This document shows positions 11,701-24,289 of a stretch of 64,000 nt of DNA, piece after piece. Below the pieces are notes generated by a model. That model was not told where the DNA came from, made no database searches, and worked only from the letters and a program-made list of their open reading frames with translations. Numbering within the stretch: position 1 is the first letter of the stretch; each line of letters starts with the position of its first letter. Position numbers and translations under genes: made by a program. This stretch comes from Pegea sp. RAD2-039 (taxonomy: Eukaryota > Chordata > Thaliacea > Salpida > Salpidae): contig JAQGEQ010000125.1 of assembly GCA_034620365.1 (NCBI GenBank), positions 1-64,000 of the forward strand, read 5' to 3'.

Positions 11701-14700
11701 TTATTCTGATCTTCAAACTCTGTACCAACTTGTCTCAGAGTTACATCAGTTCATTCTGATATCTTCCCATCTCTTTCAAAGATTCAAATATGACTTAATC
11801 TTCTAATTAATCTGATCTTCAAACTGTCTACCAACTTGTCTCAGAGTTGCATCATTTCATTCTGATATCTTCCATCTCTTCTTTCAAAGATCCAAACATG
11901 ACTTCATCTTCTAATTATTCTGATCTTCAAACTTTCTACCAACTTGTCTCAGAGTTACATCAGTTCATTCTGATATCTTCCATCTTATCTTATGAAGATT
12001 CAAATATGACTTAATCTTCTAATTAATCTGATCTTCAAACTCTCTACCAACTTGTCTCAGAGTTACATCAGTTCATTCTGATATCTTCCATCGTCTTCTT
12101 ATGAAGACACAAACATGACTTCTTCTTCTAATTATTCTGATCTTCAAACTTTCTACCAACTAGTCTCAGAGTTACATCAGTTCATTCTGATATCTTCCCA
12201 TCTCTGCTTATGAAGACGCAAACATGACTTCATCTTCAAATTATTCTGATCTTCAAACTCTCTACCAACTTGTCTCAGGGTTACATCAGTTCATTCTGAT
12301 ATCTTCCATCTTATCTTATGAAGATTCAAATATGACTTAATCTTCTAATTAATCTGATCTTCAAACTCTCTACCAACTTGTCTCAGAGTTACATCAGTTC
12401 ATTCTGATATCTTCCATCTCTTCTTATGAAGACACAAACATGACTTCTTCTTCTAATTATTCTGATCTTCAAACTTTCTACCAACTAGTCTCAGAGTTAC
12501 ATCAGTTCATTCTGATATCTTCCCATCTCTGCTTATGAAGACGCAAACATGACTTCATCTTCAAATTATTCTGATCTTCAAACTCTCTACCAACTTGTCT
12601 CAGAGTTACATCAGTTCATTCTGATATCTTCCATCTCTTCTTATGAAGACGCAAACATGACTTCTTCTTCAAATTATTCTGATCTGCAAACTCTCTACCA
12701 ACTTGTCTCAGAGTTACATCAATTCATTCTGATATCTTCCATCTCTTCTAATAAAGACGCAAACATGACTTCTTCTTCAAATTATTCTGATCTTCAAACT
12801 CTCTACCAACTTGTCTCAGAGTTACATCAGTTCATTCTGATATCTTCCCATCTTTTTTTATGATTTTTTTTAGATTTAGTTTTTAATGATTGTAAAACTT
12901 TTAAAATAAATTTCAATTTTTTAGTTTCATCACGGGTAGCTACGACAGAACCTGTAAAGTGTGGGACACGGCAACCGGAAATGGACTATTAACACTTGAG
13001 GGACATCGAAACGTCGTTTATGCGATCGCTTACAACAATCCCTACGGGTACCCAGCTCCTTAACATCAACATCATCTTATATTTCGATTTCAGAGACAAA
13101 ATAGCGACTGGAAGCTTCGATAAAACGTGTAAATTGTGGAATTCTGAAACAGGGCAACTTTATTTCACTTTTAGGGGTCACACAGCTGAAATTGTTTGTT
13201 TATCTTTTAATCCACAAAGCACTTTACTTGCAACTGGTTCAATGGATTCAACCGCTAAATTATGGGATGTAGAAAAAGGAAATGAATTTTCCACGCTTAC
13301 AGTAAGTACTTGATGACGTCATCACAAAAGTGTTTCCAAATCAATAAATATAATTTAAAAAAATGTTTCCAAATAATTTTTTTAAAATTATTTTACTCAT
13401 TTTTAAAAATAAATTCTAGATTTCTTTTTCGGATGACGTCATTAACAAGTCACTGACGTCATCATTTTGTTTATAGGGCCACACATCTGAAATAATCTCT
13501 TTGGTTTTTAATTCAAGAGGCGATCAAATGTTAACGGGTAGTTTTGATAATACAGTAATTTTATGGGACGTTGAAACCTCGAAACAAATTCATCAATTGA
13601 TTGGTCATAGAGGCGAGATCTCTACTGCTCAGTTTAACTTTGATTGTTCATCAGTCGCGACTGCATCGATGGATAAATCAACAAAAGTGAGAAAGGAAGA
13701 TTTTGTAAATTCAAAAAATTTAATTCTCTAAAAACTCTTAATAACAAATTAAGAAAGTGTTTCCAAACCGAAATTTGAAATAAGTAAATAGTGTTTCCAA
13801 ATAAAAATTTCCTAAACAGTAAAACGTGTTCCCAAACAACAAATTCGTAATCAGTAAAAAGTGTTTCCAAACAAAAATTCCTAATCAGTAAAAAGTGTTT
13901 CCATACAAAACTTCCTAATCAGTAAAAAGTGTTTCCAAGCAAAAATTCCTAATCAGTAAAAAGTGTTTCCAAACAAAAATTCCTAATCAGTAAAAAGTGT
14001 TTCCAAACAAAAATTCCTAATCAGTAAATAGTGTTTCCAAACAAAAATTCCTAATCAGTAAATAGTGTTTCCAAACAAAAATTCGAAATGAGTAAAAAGT
14101 GTTTCCAAGCAACAAATTCAAACTTTTTAAAAAATGTTTTCTAAGCAACTTTTTCGTTCAGTTATGGGACACACGAACAGGACAATGTGTCGGGACACTT
14201 CGTGGTCATGAGGACGAGGTCTTTGACGTTGGATTCAACTACACAGGAACTCAACTTGTCACAGCATCAGCAGACGGTTACTATGACAACCACCAATGAC
14301 GTGATGATGACGTCATCATTTGTTAACAGGAACAGTTCGTTTATCAGATGTTGGAAGTCACAAATGTATTTATGTACTTGAAGGACATGAAGGCGAAGTT
14401 TCGAAAGTTTGTTTCAACCCACAAGGAAATCGCGTTTTATCAGGAAGTAGCGATAAAACTGTTCGTTTATGGGATGCAGTTCAAGGTAAGATTTTGTCAA
14501 CTTCCTCGATTTAAGCAAATTTTTTCGATTTAAGCAAATTATTTCGATTTATGCAAATTTTTCGATTTATGCAAATTTTTCGATTTATGCAAATTTTTCG
14601 ATTTAAGCAAATTTTACGATTTATGCAAATTTTTCGATTTATTCAAATTATTTCGATTTAAGCAAATTTTTTCGATTTAAGCAAATTATTTCGATTTAAG

Positions 14701-15594
14701 CAAATTATTTCGATTTATGCAAATTTTTCGATTTATGCAAATTTTTCGATTTATGCAAATTTTTTCGATTTATTCAAATTTTTCGATTTATGCAAATTTT
14801 TCGATTTATGCAAATTTTTCGATTTAAGCAAATTTTACGATTTATGCAAATTTTTTCGATTTATTCAAATTTTTCGATTTATGCAAATTTTTCGATTTAT
14901 GCAAATTTTTCGATTTATGCAAATTTTTTCGATTTATTCAAATTTTTCGATTTATGCAAATTTTTCGATTTATGCAAATTTTTCGATTTAAGCAAATTTT
15001 ACAATTTATGCAAGTTTTTTCGATTTATTCAAATTTTTCGATTTATGCAAATTTTTCGATTTATTCAAATTTTTCGATTTATTCAAATTTTTCAATTTAT
15101 GCAAATTTTTAGATTTATTCAAATTTTTCAATTTATTCAAATTTTTCGATTTATTCAAATTTTTCAATTTATGCAAATTTTTCAATTTATTCAAATTTTT
15201 CGATTTATACAAATTTTTCGATTTATTCAAATTTTACGATTTATGCAAATTTTTTCGATTTATGCAAATTTTTCGATTTATGCAAATTTTTCAATTTATT
15301 CAAATTTTACGATTTATGCAAATTTTTCGATTTATTCAAATTTTTCGATTTATGCAAATTTTTTCGATTTATGCAAATTTTTCGATTTATGCAAATTTTT
15401 CAATTTATTCAAATTTTACGATTTATGCAAATTTTTCAATTTATGCAAATTTTTTGATTTATGCAAATTTTTCAGGAGAATGCGTTCAAACTTTAGAAGG
15501 ACATACAGATGAAATTTTTAGCTGTATCTTCAATTATGAAGGAAATACAATTTTAAGTGGAAGTAAAGATAATACTTGTAGGATTTGGAAGTAG
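8724..15594 (+). CDS. DAW1: DAW1 (ODA16/WDR69), dynein assembly factor with WD repeats
   Basis: Cytoplasmic adaptor that carries outer-arm dynein to intraflagellar transport for building motile cilia. Nine phase-consistent exons: 8724-8763, 8839-9003, 9055-9172, 12925-13047, 13094-13301, 13477-13686, 14162-14276, 14330-14485, 15476-15594, giving 417 residues (human 415). The N-terminus [14 protein letters not shown] and the segment [15 protein letters not shown] are diagnostic of DAW1. At least seven WD40 repeats follow ([44 protein letters not shown]), ending [11 protein letters not shown] as in the family. Three introns are filled with unrelated tandem repeats (108-, 34- and 18-bp units), while others are only 46-53 nt. 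Poly(A) signal at 15765. It converges on CFAP298, another dynein-arm assembly gene. Confidence 0.97.
9255..12856. repeat. 108-bp satellite array with trimeric higher-order structure (DAW1 intron 3)
   Basis: Roughly 33 copies of a 108-bp unit containing TTCTTATGAAGACGCAAACA and ACATCAGTTCATTCTGATAT. Three unit types alternate. The type marked TCTCTGCTTATGAAG recurs at 10035, 10360, 10685, 11010, 11335 and 11661, a 325-bp higher-order period. The last three units stay open as 36-residue repeats. The same satellite occurs at 54345-56540. Confidence 0.95.
13755..14112. repeat. 34-bp minisatellite in a DAW1 intron
   Basis: About ten units of 34 bp (AAAAAGTGTTTCCAAACAAA plus ATTCCTAATCAGT) between the exons ending 13686 and starting 14162. 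The same GTGTTTCC word begins in the preceding intron near 13330. Confidence 0.9.
14505..15474. repeat. 18-bp array of POU octamers (ATGCAAAT) ending at a 3' splice site
   Basis: Over fifty units of the type CGATTTATGCAAATTTTT. Most contain the exact octamer ATGCAAAT, others ATTCAAAT or AAGCAAAT. The final unit changes TTTTTCGA to TTTTTCAG and is the acceptor of the last DAW1 exon. Confidence 0.93.
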
Positions 15595-15764
15595 TATGCA
15601 AATGACATGACCATATTTGGAAAAACTTTGCGAAAAAATATTTATTTTGCTTCAAATTAATTTCAGAAACTTTTTTGTCTCTTCTTTTTCATTTTATGCT
15701 TTTATCGAATAATTATTTGATAATTATTTTATGGATAAAAATGTTTTTATAAATTTTCACATAT

Positions 15765-15770
15765 AATAAA
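15765..15770 (+). terminator. DAW1 poly(A) signal
   Basis: AATAAA 171 nt downstream of the DAW1 stop codon. Confidence 0.6.
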
Positions 15771-15944
15771 ATTAGTGAAAAGTTGAAATTTTCAGAACTT
15801 CAAAAGTATTTATTGAGTTTTATACAAATCAAATAATTATTAAAAATTATAAACTCTATCAATCAATTAATTAGTTTTTTATTTTTTTCAATAAATGCGG
15901 AGGGTACCTGAAGAGAGCACCTCTCGCTAACACACATTCTCACA

Positions 15945-16300
15945 AATAACATCTATTTAGTCAAAAATATAGAAAGTAAAAGATGTAACACTTGGCATTT
16001 CAGTAGTCCTCAAAGCATATAACAGTGAACAATTACAAAGAACGTTGATAATATAAAAACGGGAAATATCACAGTTTAGAAATGATAATGTTGGCAATAT
16101 TATAACGGTTTGACTTCTTCTTGAACAATGTGAGTGACTTCGACATGGCAATGTCTGATGGCAGCTGGTTCCATGTATTAATTGTGCGGTATGAGAAAAA
16201 ATTTGTTTTGACCAATGTACTAGGTGATATAAGCTTATTAAGATGTAATGTGTGTCGTCTGAATTGATATAACTTGAAGAAAGGACTAATAATATACATC
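15945..16300 (-). mobile_element. LINE 3' end (ORF2 C-terminus)
   Basis: The minus strand reads SYRTINTWNQLPSDIAMSKS followed by LTLFKKK, the tail of non-LTR retrotransposon ORF2. An inverted relative with an in-frame stop lies at 35440-35800. Confidence 0.85.
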
Positions 16301-16836
16301 TAAATATAACTTACAACCAAATAATAGTTTCTATAAAATTTGAATTATTTTAAAGACACTTTAAAAAAATACGAAGTTCAGATCTAAATTCTGAAATCAT
16401 CTTATAGATCTTAAGAGGTCTTCATCTTGACTATTCCCACTAACACCTCCAGAAACTCAAAAGTGACCCATCTTCAAAACTCGCAAAATATCCAGATGTC
16501 AGTCAGTGGTTGCCAAGATGTTTAAATACTCGTGAAAACAACTGAATATTTGCATCGATTTGTAGTTTGAAGAAACTAACAGTTTCAAACTCTTCGGGTT
16601 CCACAACCACTCAACATTCTAAGTTCTATTTTATAAAGTTTTTGTTACAAACTGAAAAGGAGTAATTTTTTTTAAGGTAAAAAGTTGGACGACCCACAAC
16701 CTTGTAAATGTTGGGCAAGTTTGTCTTTTACATGCTGCCCACCAAAATAAACAATTTCTACATCCTTCCTTCTCTTACTTACTCTTTCTTGCTGCATCTC
16801 TCATAAATATTTCTTTTTATTGTCATCAATAAAGAA

Positions 16837-17215
16837 CTTTTCATCAAATAACAAAATAATTTGATAAACACAAAAGTTTGCCAACTGAACAAACAGATTT
16901 AATTGCTTTCCATCACAAACTCTTCATTCGAAATTAACTCATTTAACAACTTTACTAACACCCAGTGAAGTAACAACTTTTTAATAAGGTGACCAAGGTT
17001 TGGAATTCCTTCCCGACTCCATCACAATCTATCACTTCTTTTGAAATTGTTTTAAAAATAAGATTTATGTAATTATGTTAACAAGTGACAAATAATTCTC
17101 AATTTCTTCATTTTCTTCACTTATTTTCTAATTTTAATTCATAACTTCTATTTACATTCTGCAGTTTATCAATTTCTACATCAATTATATTAAATTGTGA
17201 TTCTTAAGACCTTTT
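16837..17215 (+). mobile_element. Left copy of a 0.37-kb inverted repeat (LINE ORF2 tail)
   Basis: Near-perfect reverse complement of 24751-25120. The plus strand contains KVTKVWNSFPTPSQSITSF, an ORF2 C-terminal signature, so this is a LINE 3' fragment. The pair brackets CFAP298. Confidence 0.85.
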
Positions 17216-17390
17216 CATTATCTTTCTGATCATATTCTGATCTCTATAAGAACTTTATAATTTGTCATTTGCAGCCATGTGTTCAATAAACTAATATCTC
17301 CAAATAGAAATTTAAAAATTGATATTTTTATTTAATAATTTATTTGAATCAAATTTAATATAAAACTTATTCAATTTACAATTTCTAAGT

Positions 17391-17396
17391 TTTATT
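17391..17396 (-). terminator. CFAP298 poly(A) signal
   Basis: AATAAA on the minus strand, about 104 nt past the CFAP298 stop. Confidence 0.55.
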
Positions 17397-17499
17397 AACT
17401 TTCAAAACTAATTTTTTTTATAAAAATCACAGATTTATATGAAAACTCATCAAACTAAAAGCATAAGTTTCTAAAAAGCAATTTGAAACACTAATAACA

Positions 17500-20400
17500 C
17501 TAGAGTTTTTTTCCTGGTCGCCAATTAATGTGGTTGAGGCCCTGAAATTGACGCTGAAGTGACCTATTGTCCGCCCATTTCGAATTGAGGTGACTGTCAT
17601 CGTCCATTTCGTCGAGTTTCTAAACAGAAAGTTGGATTAAAAAATAAAGATGAAGATGAGGATCAAGTGAAGATGAAGATCAAGTCAAGATGAGGATCAG
17701 GTGAAGATGAGGATCAGGTGAAGATGAGGATCAGGTGAAGATGAGGATCAAGTGAAGATGAGGATCAAGTGAAGATGAGGATCAGGTGAAGATGAGGATC
17801 AGGTGAAGATGAGGATCAAGTGAAGATGAGGATCAAGTGAAGATGAGGATCAAGTGAAGATGAAGATCAGGTGAAGATGAGAATCAAGTGAAGATGAGGA
17901 TCAAGTAAAGATGAGAATCAAGTGAAGATGAGGATCAGGTGAAGATGAGGATCAAGTGAAGATGAGGATCAAGTGAAGATGAGGATCAGGTGAAGATGAG
18001 GATCAAGTGAAGATGAGGACCAGGTGAAGATGAGGATCAGGTGAAGATGAGGATCAAGTGAAGATGAAGATCAGGTAAAGATGAGGATCAGGTGAAGATG
18101 AGGATCAGATGAAGATGAGGATCATGTGAAGATGAGGATCAGGTGAAGATGAGGATCAAGTGAAGATGAGGATCAAGTAAAGATGAGAATCAAGTGAAGA
18201 TGAGGATCAGGTGAAGATGAGGATCAAGTGAAGATGAGGATCAAGTGAAGATGAGGATCAGGTGAAGATGAGGATCAAGTGAAGATGAAGATCAGGTAAA
18301 GATGAGGATCAGGTGAAGATGAGGATCAAGTGAGGATGAGGATCAAGTGAAGATGAGGATCAGGTGAAGATGAGGATCAAGTAAAGATGAGGATCAAGTG
18401 AAGATGAGGATCAGGTGATGATGAGGATCAGGTGAAGATGAGAATCAAGTGAAGATGAGGATCAGATGAAGATGAGGATCAAGTGAAGATGAGGATCAAG
18501 TGAAGATGAGGATCAGGTGAAGATGAAGATCAGGTGAAGATGAGAATCAAGTGAAGATGAGGATCAAGTAAAGATGAGAATCAAGTGAAGATGAGGATCA
18601 GGTGAAGATGAGGATCAAGTGAAGATGAGGATCAAGTGAAGATGAGGATCAGGTGAAGATGAGGATCAAGTGAAGATGAGGACCAGGTGAAGATGAGGAT
18701 CAGGTGAAGATGAGGATCAGGTGAAGATGAGGATCAAGTGAAGATGAGGATCAAGTGAAGATGAGGATCAGGTGAAGATGAGGATCAAGTGAAGATGAGG
18801 ATCAGGTGAAGATGAAGATCAGGTGAAGATGAGAATCAAGTGAAGATGAGGATCAAGTAAAGATGAGAATCAAGTGAAGATGAGGATCAGGTGAAGATGA
18901 GGATCAAGTGAAGATGAGGATCAAGTGAAGATGAGGATCAGGTGAAGATGAGGATCAAGTGAAGATGAGGACCAGGTGAAGATGAGGATCAGGTGAAGAT
19001 GAGGATCAAGTGAAGATGAAGATCAGGTAAAGATGAGGATCAGGTGAAGATGAGGATCAGATGAAGATGAGGATCATGTGAAGATGAGGATCAGGTGAAG
19101 ATGAGGATCAAGTGAAGATGAGGATCAAGTAAAGATGAGAATCAAGTGAAGATGAGGATCAGGTGAAGATGAGGATCAAGTGAAGATGAGGATCAAGTGA
19201 AGATGAGGATCAGGTGAAGATGAGGATCAAGTGAAGATGAAGATCAGGTAAAGATGAGGATCAGGTGAAGATGAGGATCAAGTGAGGATGAGGATCAAGT
19301 GAAGATGAGGATCAGGTGAAGATGAGGATCAAGTAAAGATGAGGATCAAGTGAAGATGAGGATCAGGTGATGATGAGGATCAGGTGAAGATGAGAATCAA
19401 GTGAAGATGAGGATCAGGTGAAGATGAGGATCAAGTGAAGATGAGGATCAAGTGAAGATGAGGATCAAGTGAAGATGAAGATCAGATGAAGATCAGGTAA
19501 AGATGAGGATTAGGTGAAGATGAGGATCAAGTGAAGATGAAGATCAGGTAAAGATGAGGATCAGGTGAAGATGAGGATCAGATGAAGATGAGGATCAGGT
19601 GAAGATGAATATCAGGTGAAGATGAGGATCAGGTGAAGATGAGGATCAAGTGAAGATGAGGATCAGGTGAAGATGAGGATGAGGATCATGTGAAGATGAG
19701 GATCAAGTGAAGATGAGGATCAAGTGAAGATGAGGCTCAAGTGAAGATGAGGGTCAAGTGAAGATGAGGATCAGGTGAAGATGAAGATCAAGTGAAGATG
19801 AGGATCAGGTGAAGATGAGGATCAAGTGAAGATGAGGATCAAGTGAAGATGAGGATCAAGTGAAGATGAGGATGAGGATCAGGTGAAGATGAGGATCAGG
19901 TGAAGATGAGGATCAGGTGAGGATGAAGATCAAGTGAAGATGAGGATCAAGTGAAGATGAGGAACACGTGAAGATGAGGATCAGATGAAGATGAGGATCA
20001 GGTGAAGATAAGGATCAGGTGAAGATGAGGATCAAGTGAAGATGAGGCTCAAGTGAAGATGAGGGTCAAGTGAAGATGAGGATCAGGTGAAGATAAAGAT
20101 CAAGTGAAGATGAGGATCAGGTGAAGATGAGGATCAAGTGAAGATGAGGATCAGGTGAAGATGAAGATCAAATGAAGATGAGGATAAGGATCAGGTGAAG
20201 ATGAGGATCAGGTGAAGATGAGGATCAAGTGAAGATGATGATCAGGTGAAGAAGAGGATCAGGTGAAGATGAGGATCAAGTGAAGATGAGGATCAGGTGA
20301 AGATGAGGATCAGGTGAAGATGAGGATCAGGTGAAGATGAAGATCAGGTGAAGATGAAGATGAAGATCAGATGAAGATGAGGATCAGATGAAGATACAAA

Positions 20401-21423
20401 CTTTTAGTTCTTCTTGTCTTCGATAAGCTTGCAACATCATCCTTTTCTTCTCTTCTTCATTAACGATACTTTCTCGACTAGGAGCCCCTGACGCGCGTCT
20501 TTGCACCTAAAACATCAAATCATTAAATCTTCATCTCAACCTCCTCACATCTTTATCAACCTTCACAATCAATTTCGTTTTTTCATTTCCTCCAATCAAA
20601 TCGCGTAACTTCTTGCCAAACTGTAACTGTTTTCCAGCCCACCATAAAACACCATCTTCAATCACTTCTAAAGATGCTTGAGTCCCTAAATCAACTCATA
20701 TATGAGTGTGACGTCACTGATGACGTCATCAACACCTGTCAAGTCTTCGCTGTTGTTGAATTCAGTGGTAATTGGATCATATGGGGGAAGACCCATCGGA
20801 TAAACAATAGTGACTGCGCCACGTAATAAACTGATGACGTCATCGACTTGCTGTTGCGTCATCAGTACGTTTGCTGTGACTAGATCCTGAATATGACGTC
20901 ATCAAAACGCTGTTTTGGTTAAAAGCCATTTTAGGTACTTTTGAAATTGCTGCTTTTGCTTCTTTACAGGATTTCTGTAAAACTTCCTTCATTTTCTCAT
21001 TTGGGGAATTCCCGTTTCGACGTCCAATTTCATCGTGGTTAAATTCAGCTCCACCGCTCGGCATATATCTGATGACGTAACAAACACGTGATGACGTCAC
21101 AAACACGCGATGACGTCACACAATTACCTTTCAGCATATTCATCTTTTAATTTTAATTCTGAAATTTGTTCATCAGTAAGACCTTGCATATTTGGTGGAA
21201 GCAAAATTCCATGTTGTGATAAATATTCAATTTCTACAAAAACATCGATTTAAAAGCGTGATGACTTCATCAAAATCAACCAACCGGAACATAAACGACC
21301 AATCTTCAGCCTTCCATTGTAGATGTTAGTGATTTTCTTAGTGACGTCATCAACCAGCTGATCTGTGGTTGTTTCGAAGAGAAAACAGCTTTCATCGCCG
21401 TGTTTGACATGTAAACGAACCAT
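17500..21423 (-). CDS. CFAP298: CFAP298 (Kurly/C21orf59), cilia and dynein-arm assembly protein
   Basis: Cytoplasmic factor needed for outer dynein arm assembly and cilia polarity. Seven phase-consistent exons, in transcript order: 21423-21285, 21233-21128, 21068-20939, 20886-20736, 20685-20561, 20506-20402, 17619-17500, giving 291 residues (human 290). Diagnostic stretches: MVRLHVKHGDESCF at the N-terminus, ILLPPNMQGLTDEQI, DEIGRRNGNSPNEKM, GAVTIVYPMGLPPYDPI and the C-terminal LNSKWADNRSLQRQF. I chose the Met at 21423 because homology begins there. An in-frame upstream Met at 21513 would add a leader made mostly of CRE-encoded FDDVT units. The last intron (17620-20401) is 2.8 kb and almost entirely a 17-bp array, while the other five are 49-59 nt. 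Confidence 0.96.
17636..20395. repeat. 17-bp minisatellite in the last CFAP298 intron
   Basis: About 160 copies of GATGAGGATCARGTGAA. A block with rare variants (ATCATGTGAAG, AAGTAAAGATGAGAATC) recurs 952 bp apart (18121 and 19073), exactly 56 units. On the CFAP298 transcript it reads as the pyrimidine-rich CACCTGATCCTCATCTT, as does the array in GGCX. Confidence 0.95.
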
Positions 21424-21580
21424 CGCTACTTCACCTACACAAGTGACGTCATCAAAATCATCATAAGTGACGTCATCAAAATCAGCACAAGTGACGTCAT
21501 CAAAATAGACCATGGTGTATAAAAGTAATTTTATAAAATGAAGTTTATTAAATTTTCAGATTTGTGACGTCATCATCGCG
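21424..21580 (-). promoter_or_regulatory. CRE cluster immediately upstream of the CFAP298 start
   Basis: Four exact TGACGTCA copies between 21440 and 21570, three of them about 24 nt apart. Position fits a promoter or 5' leader. The word is so common in gene bodies here that promoter function is only inferred. Confidence 0.4.
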
Positions 21581-21584
21581 TATA

Positions 21585-22300
21585 TGAAATATTTAAAATA
21601 TGATATTTAAAAATTTACATAAAAATTAATCATATTTTTATCTTTTGGTAAATAATACTACTATAAAAACTTTTGCTTTTATTATTAACTTTAAAAAACT
21701 ATAATTATTATTTAAATTTACTAAAAAATTGTGATTTAGAAATTTTAGAAATATTTTTGTACAAGAAGAAATAGTTTAAAAGAAAATATTTCAAAATTAA
21801 ATTCTTATGAATATAGAATAAAACTACTATTACTTATTATTATTATCAATTTATTATTTTAATAAATTTTCTAACAGAAATTATTTTGTTTAAATTCAAA
21901 AAAAAGTTTAAAAATTCAGTTTTACTTAAAAAAAAATTAAATATTTTCATTTATTACAAAAAAATACAACAATGAAATAAAATTATTAAATAAATTATCT
22001 TAAAAATTATACAAAGAATATTTGATAATTATTATAAAACTTAATTAAAAACTTTAAACGAAAAAATAGAAAATGTTTTAAATAAAAACAATTTATTATT
22101 AAACAAAAATTTTTAAACTTTTAACTGAAGCTTTTTCTGTTGACTGAACCTTTTTGAAAAAAAAGCATTTTAGTTGTTAAATTTCAAAACATTTTAAAAT
22201 TATTTCACAATTTTGAAATATTAATAAACTAACAGCTAAAAGATATACAGTATAAATATATTTAATTTTTTATTAACAAATTTAAAACATTTTTTGATTA
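21585..22300. other. AT-rich intergenic region
   Basis: Very AT-rich with poly-A and poly-T runs. No gene or structured repeat seen. Confidence 0.6.
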
Positions 22301-22309
22301 CTATAACAG

Positions 22310-24130
22310 GAATAATAAGGTCAGATGCTTTGGCCGAGAACGACCCCCCTATCTGGTATAAGTGATGATATCAAAAACAAAGCTAAACACAGTAAGATGT
22401 AAAAGAACTAAAATAAATCTAAAAATTTTTATGATTTCTTCCTTTTCTTTCAAGCTGGTTTTTCTTTTCTATTCTTTAGTTGTTTGCAGAGTAGAGAGCG
22501 CCATTCGGAGCGATCCGCTGCGATACCTTCCCAACGACTAGTATTGATGTTGAGCAATTTCATATCGCGCTTGCAAGTATCCTGAAGCTGTAAGGTATCT
22601 TTTGTGATCAGCATCATCATTGCTACTATTACCACATCTTTGATTTAGCCTATTCTCATTTTATTTTAGCTTTCTGACGTTACATTTCGCTGTTTCGTTG
22701 AAGTCATCAAATTTATAATCGGTGCTTAGATTTACTTTTTTTGTTGATTATAATATAGAATAGATTATTAAAATTTCAATTCTGTTTTTTAGATAATTTT
22801 TGATGATAAATTTAATTGAAAATTTTTTTTATTAATTTAGTCCGATCAAAAAATATTTTTCTAGGCAAGATAGATATGTATAGAAAAATTGAACAAAATT
22901 ATTTTTTTTGTTTAGTTTGAAACCCAATTTGTTTATTGTTTACTTTTAATTTATTGCTTTTAAGTAGCTTTAAGGAATTGAATTTATTCTTAAAGCGAAG
23001 ACAATTTCATATCGCGCTTGCAAGTATGCTGAAGGCGAAGATAAGAACGGCCGATGTTTCGTTTGCCTTTTGATAGCTCCCCATACAACAAATCCTTTGG
23101 GATCTATCCGTCATTTATTCGAAGGATGTACCCGAGCCAGCGAAACCTTTACTTGCATAACAAACTAAACATTGCCGTCAGACCAGTTCGTTCTTACATA
23201 TTATATTACATACTTTGATTATTACATAATATATGAAAATAATGGCCTGCTTCGGTCAAGAACAACCAAATGGAAATTCTAGTTTATGTTGGGTAGCAAT
23301 AAATGATACACCCAACAGATATATAGATGTCAAAAGTAGAATATAGTGAGGTGCAAACGAACAAGGAAAGTTTTTAGAGTTTCTTTCTTGCTTTAATAAG
23401 TTTTTCTTCTCTATATCTCATCGGCTTGCAAAGTAGAGAGCGCTGCTACAGCGATATGTTCCTATTCGTTGGTATCGATGTTAAGTGATTTGATATCGCG
23501 CTTGTATCTTTCAAACGAAGACAAGGATAGCTGATGATAGGTTCGAGTTTAGATGTTTCATGTGACATGGATCCTTTGGAACTTATCTGACTTATTTGCA
23601 AGCTTCTAGCATTTAGATCAGTAGGTCTTCTGCTGCCACCTTAAACGACGAAGACGACGAAATAAAATGAGTCCATTTTCGTAACATTTGATAGAGTTCA
23701 TTTCTTTTATATTTATATCTTTTCTGTATCTCTTTAAAATATTCTTTCTTTTACTATTTATTTTCTTTCTCTATAATATATTTATATAATAATAATATGC
23801 GCCAAGCAAAAGTCGTCAAATCGTAACTATTAACTTAACTTAAGTAAAGAATAAAAAATCCAACTCATTTAGACGCAAAATTATAAATCTAGAGCCTTGT
23901 AGGCAGCTTATCACTAAACTGAACGCCGTTCTGACAACTCCTGCGACGCCAGCCAGGTGTAGCTGCATCAGTCCTACAAACCTTGTTGGCGTGGATTTAA
24001 TGGATCAGTAATAACTGAATGACAAGTAACTCTCCGTAAACTCATCAAAAAAGACACAGCAACTCTAGTCAGCTTACACGCGCGCGCACCGCGTTTAGAT
24101 CGCCACTGTGGCACCATCGCCACGCGCCGA
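22310..24130 (-). mobile_element. Cluster of degenerate LINE 3' fragments
   Basis: Three decayed copies on the minus strand. 22450-22635 encodes CKRDMKLLNINTSRWEGI followed by AADRSEWRSL, a classic non-LTR ORF2 tail. 22980-23160 encodes RWLGYILRINDG, PKDLLYGELSKGKRNIGR and CKRDMK with stops. 23390-23660 is a third, more broken copy. The GC-richer stretch 23880-24130 shares the segment around ACTGATGCAGCT with 25215-25470 and 34565-34920, probably the same family's 3' end. Confidence 0.8.
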
Positions 24131-24289
24131 TACCGGAAAAAGTCAGTTTTTAATTGAATGGATTTGAAGTAAACTAAAAGCTTTTGGAAAGACTCATAAT
24201 GATATCAATTATTGCTTAATTATCTATTTACTTAGAATGAAGATTTATGTAATATTTAGTGGAAGCTTCAAGTGTTGAACATCTAGACG

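Noticed and set aside
12549-12863. 104-codon ORF with three 36-residue repeats
   Set aside because: Three satellite units that happen to lack stops. Other units carry stops and it lies within a DAW1 intron.
13755-14112. Evenly spaced 34-bp repeats resembling a CRISPR array
   Set aside because: The units are contiguous without unique spacers, in a eukaryotic intron.
14790-15594. 240-codon ORF of MQIFRF repeats
   Set aside because: The octamer array in a DAW1 intron. Only the last part (15476-15594) is exon, where the frame gives WD40 sequence.
21424-21513. In-frame upstream Met extending CFAP298
   Set aside because: The extra 30 residues are CRE-encoded FDDVT repeats absent from the family, and homology begins exactly at the internal Met.
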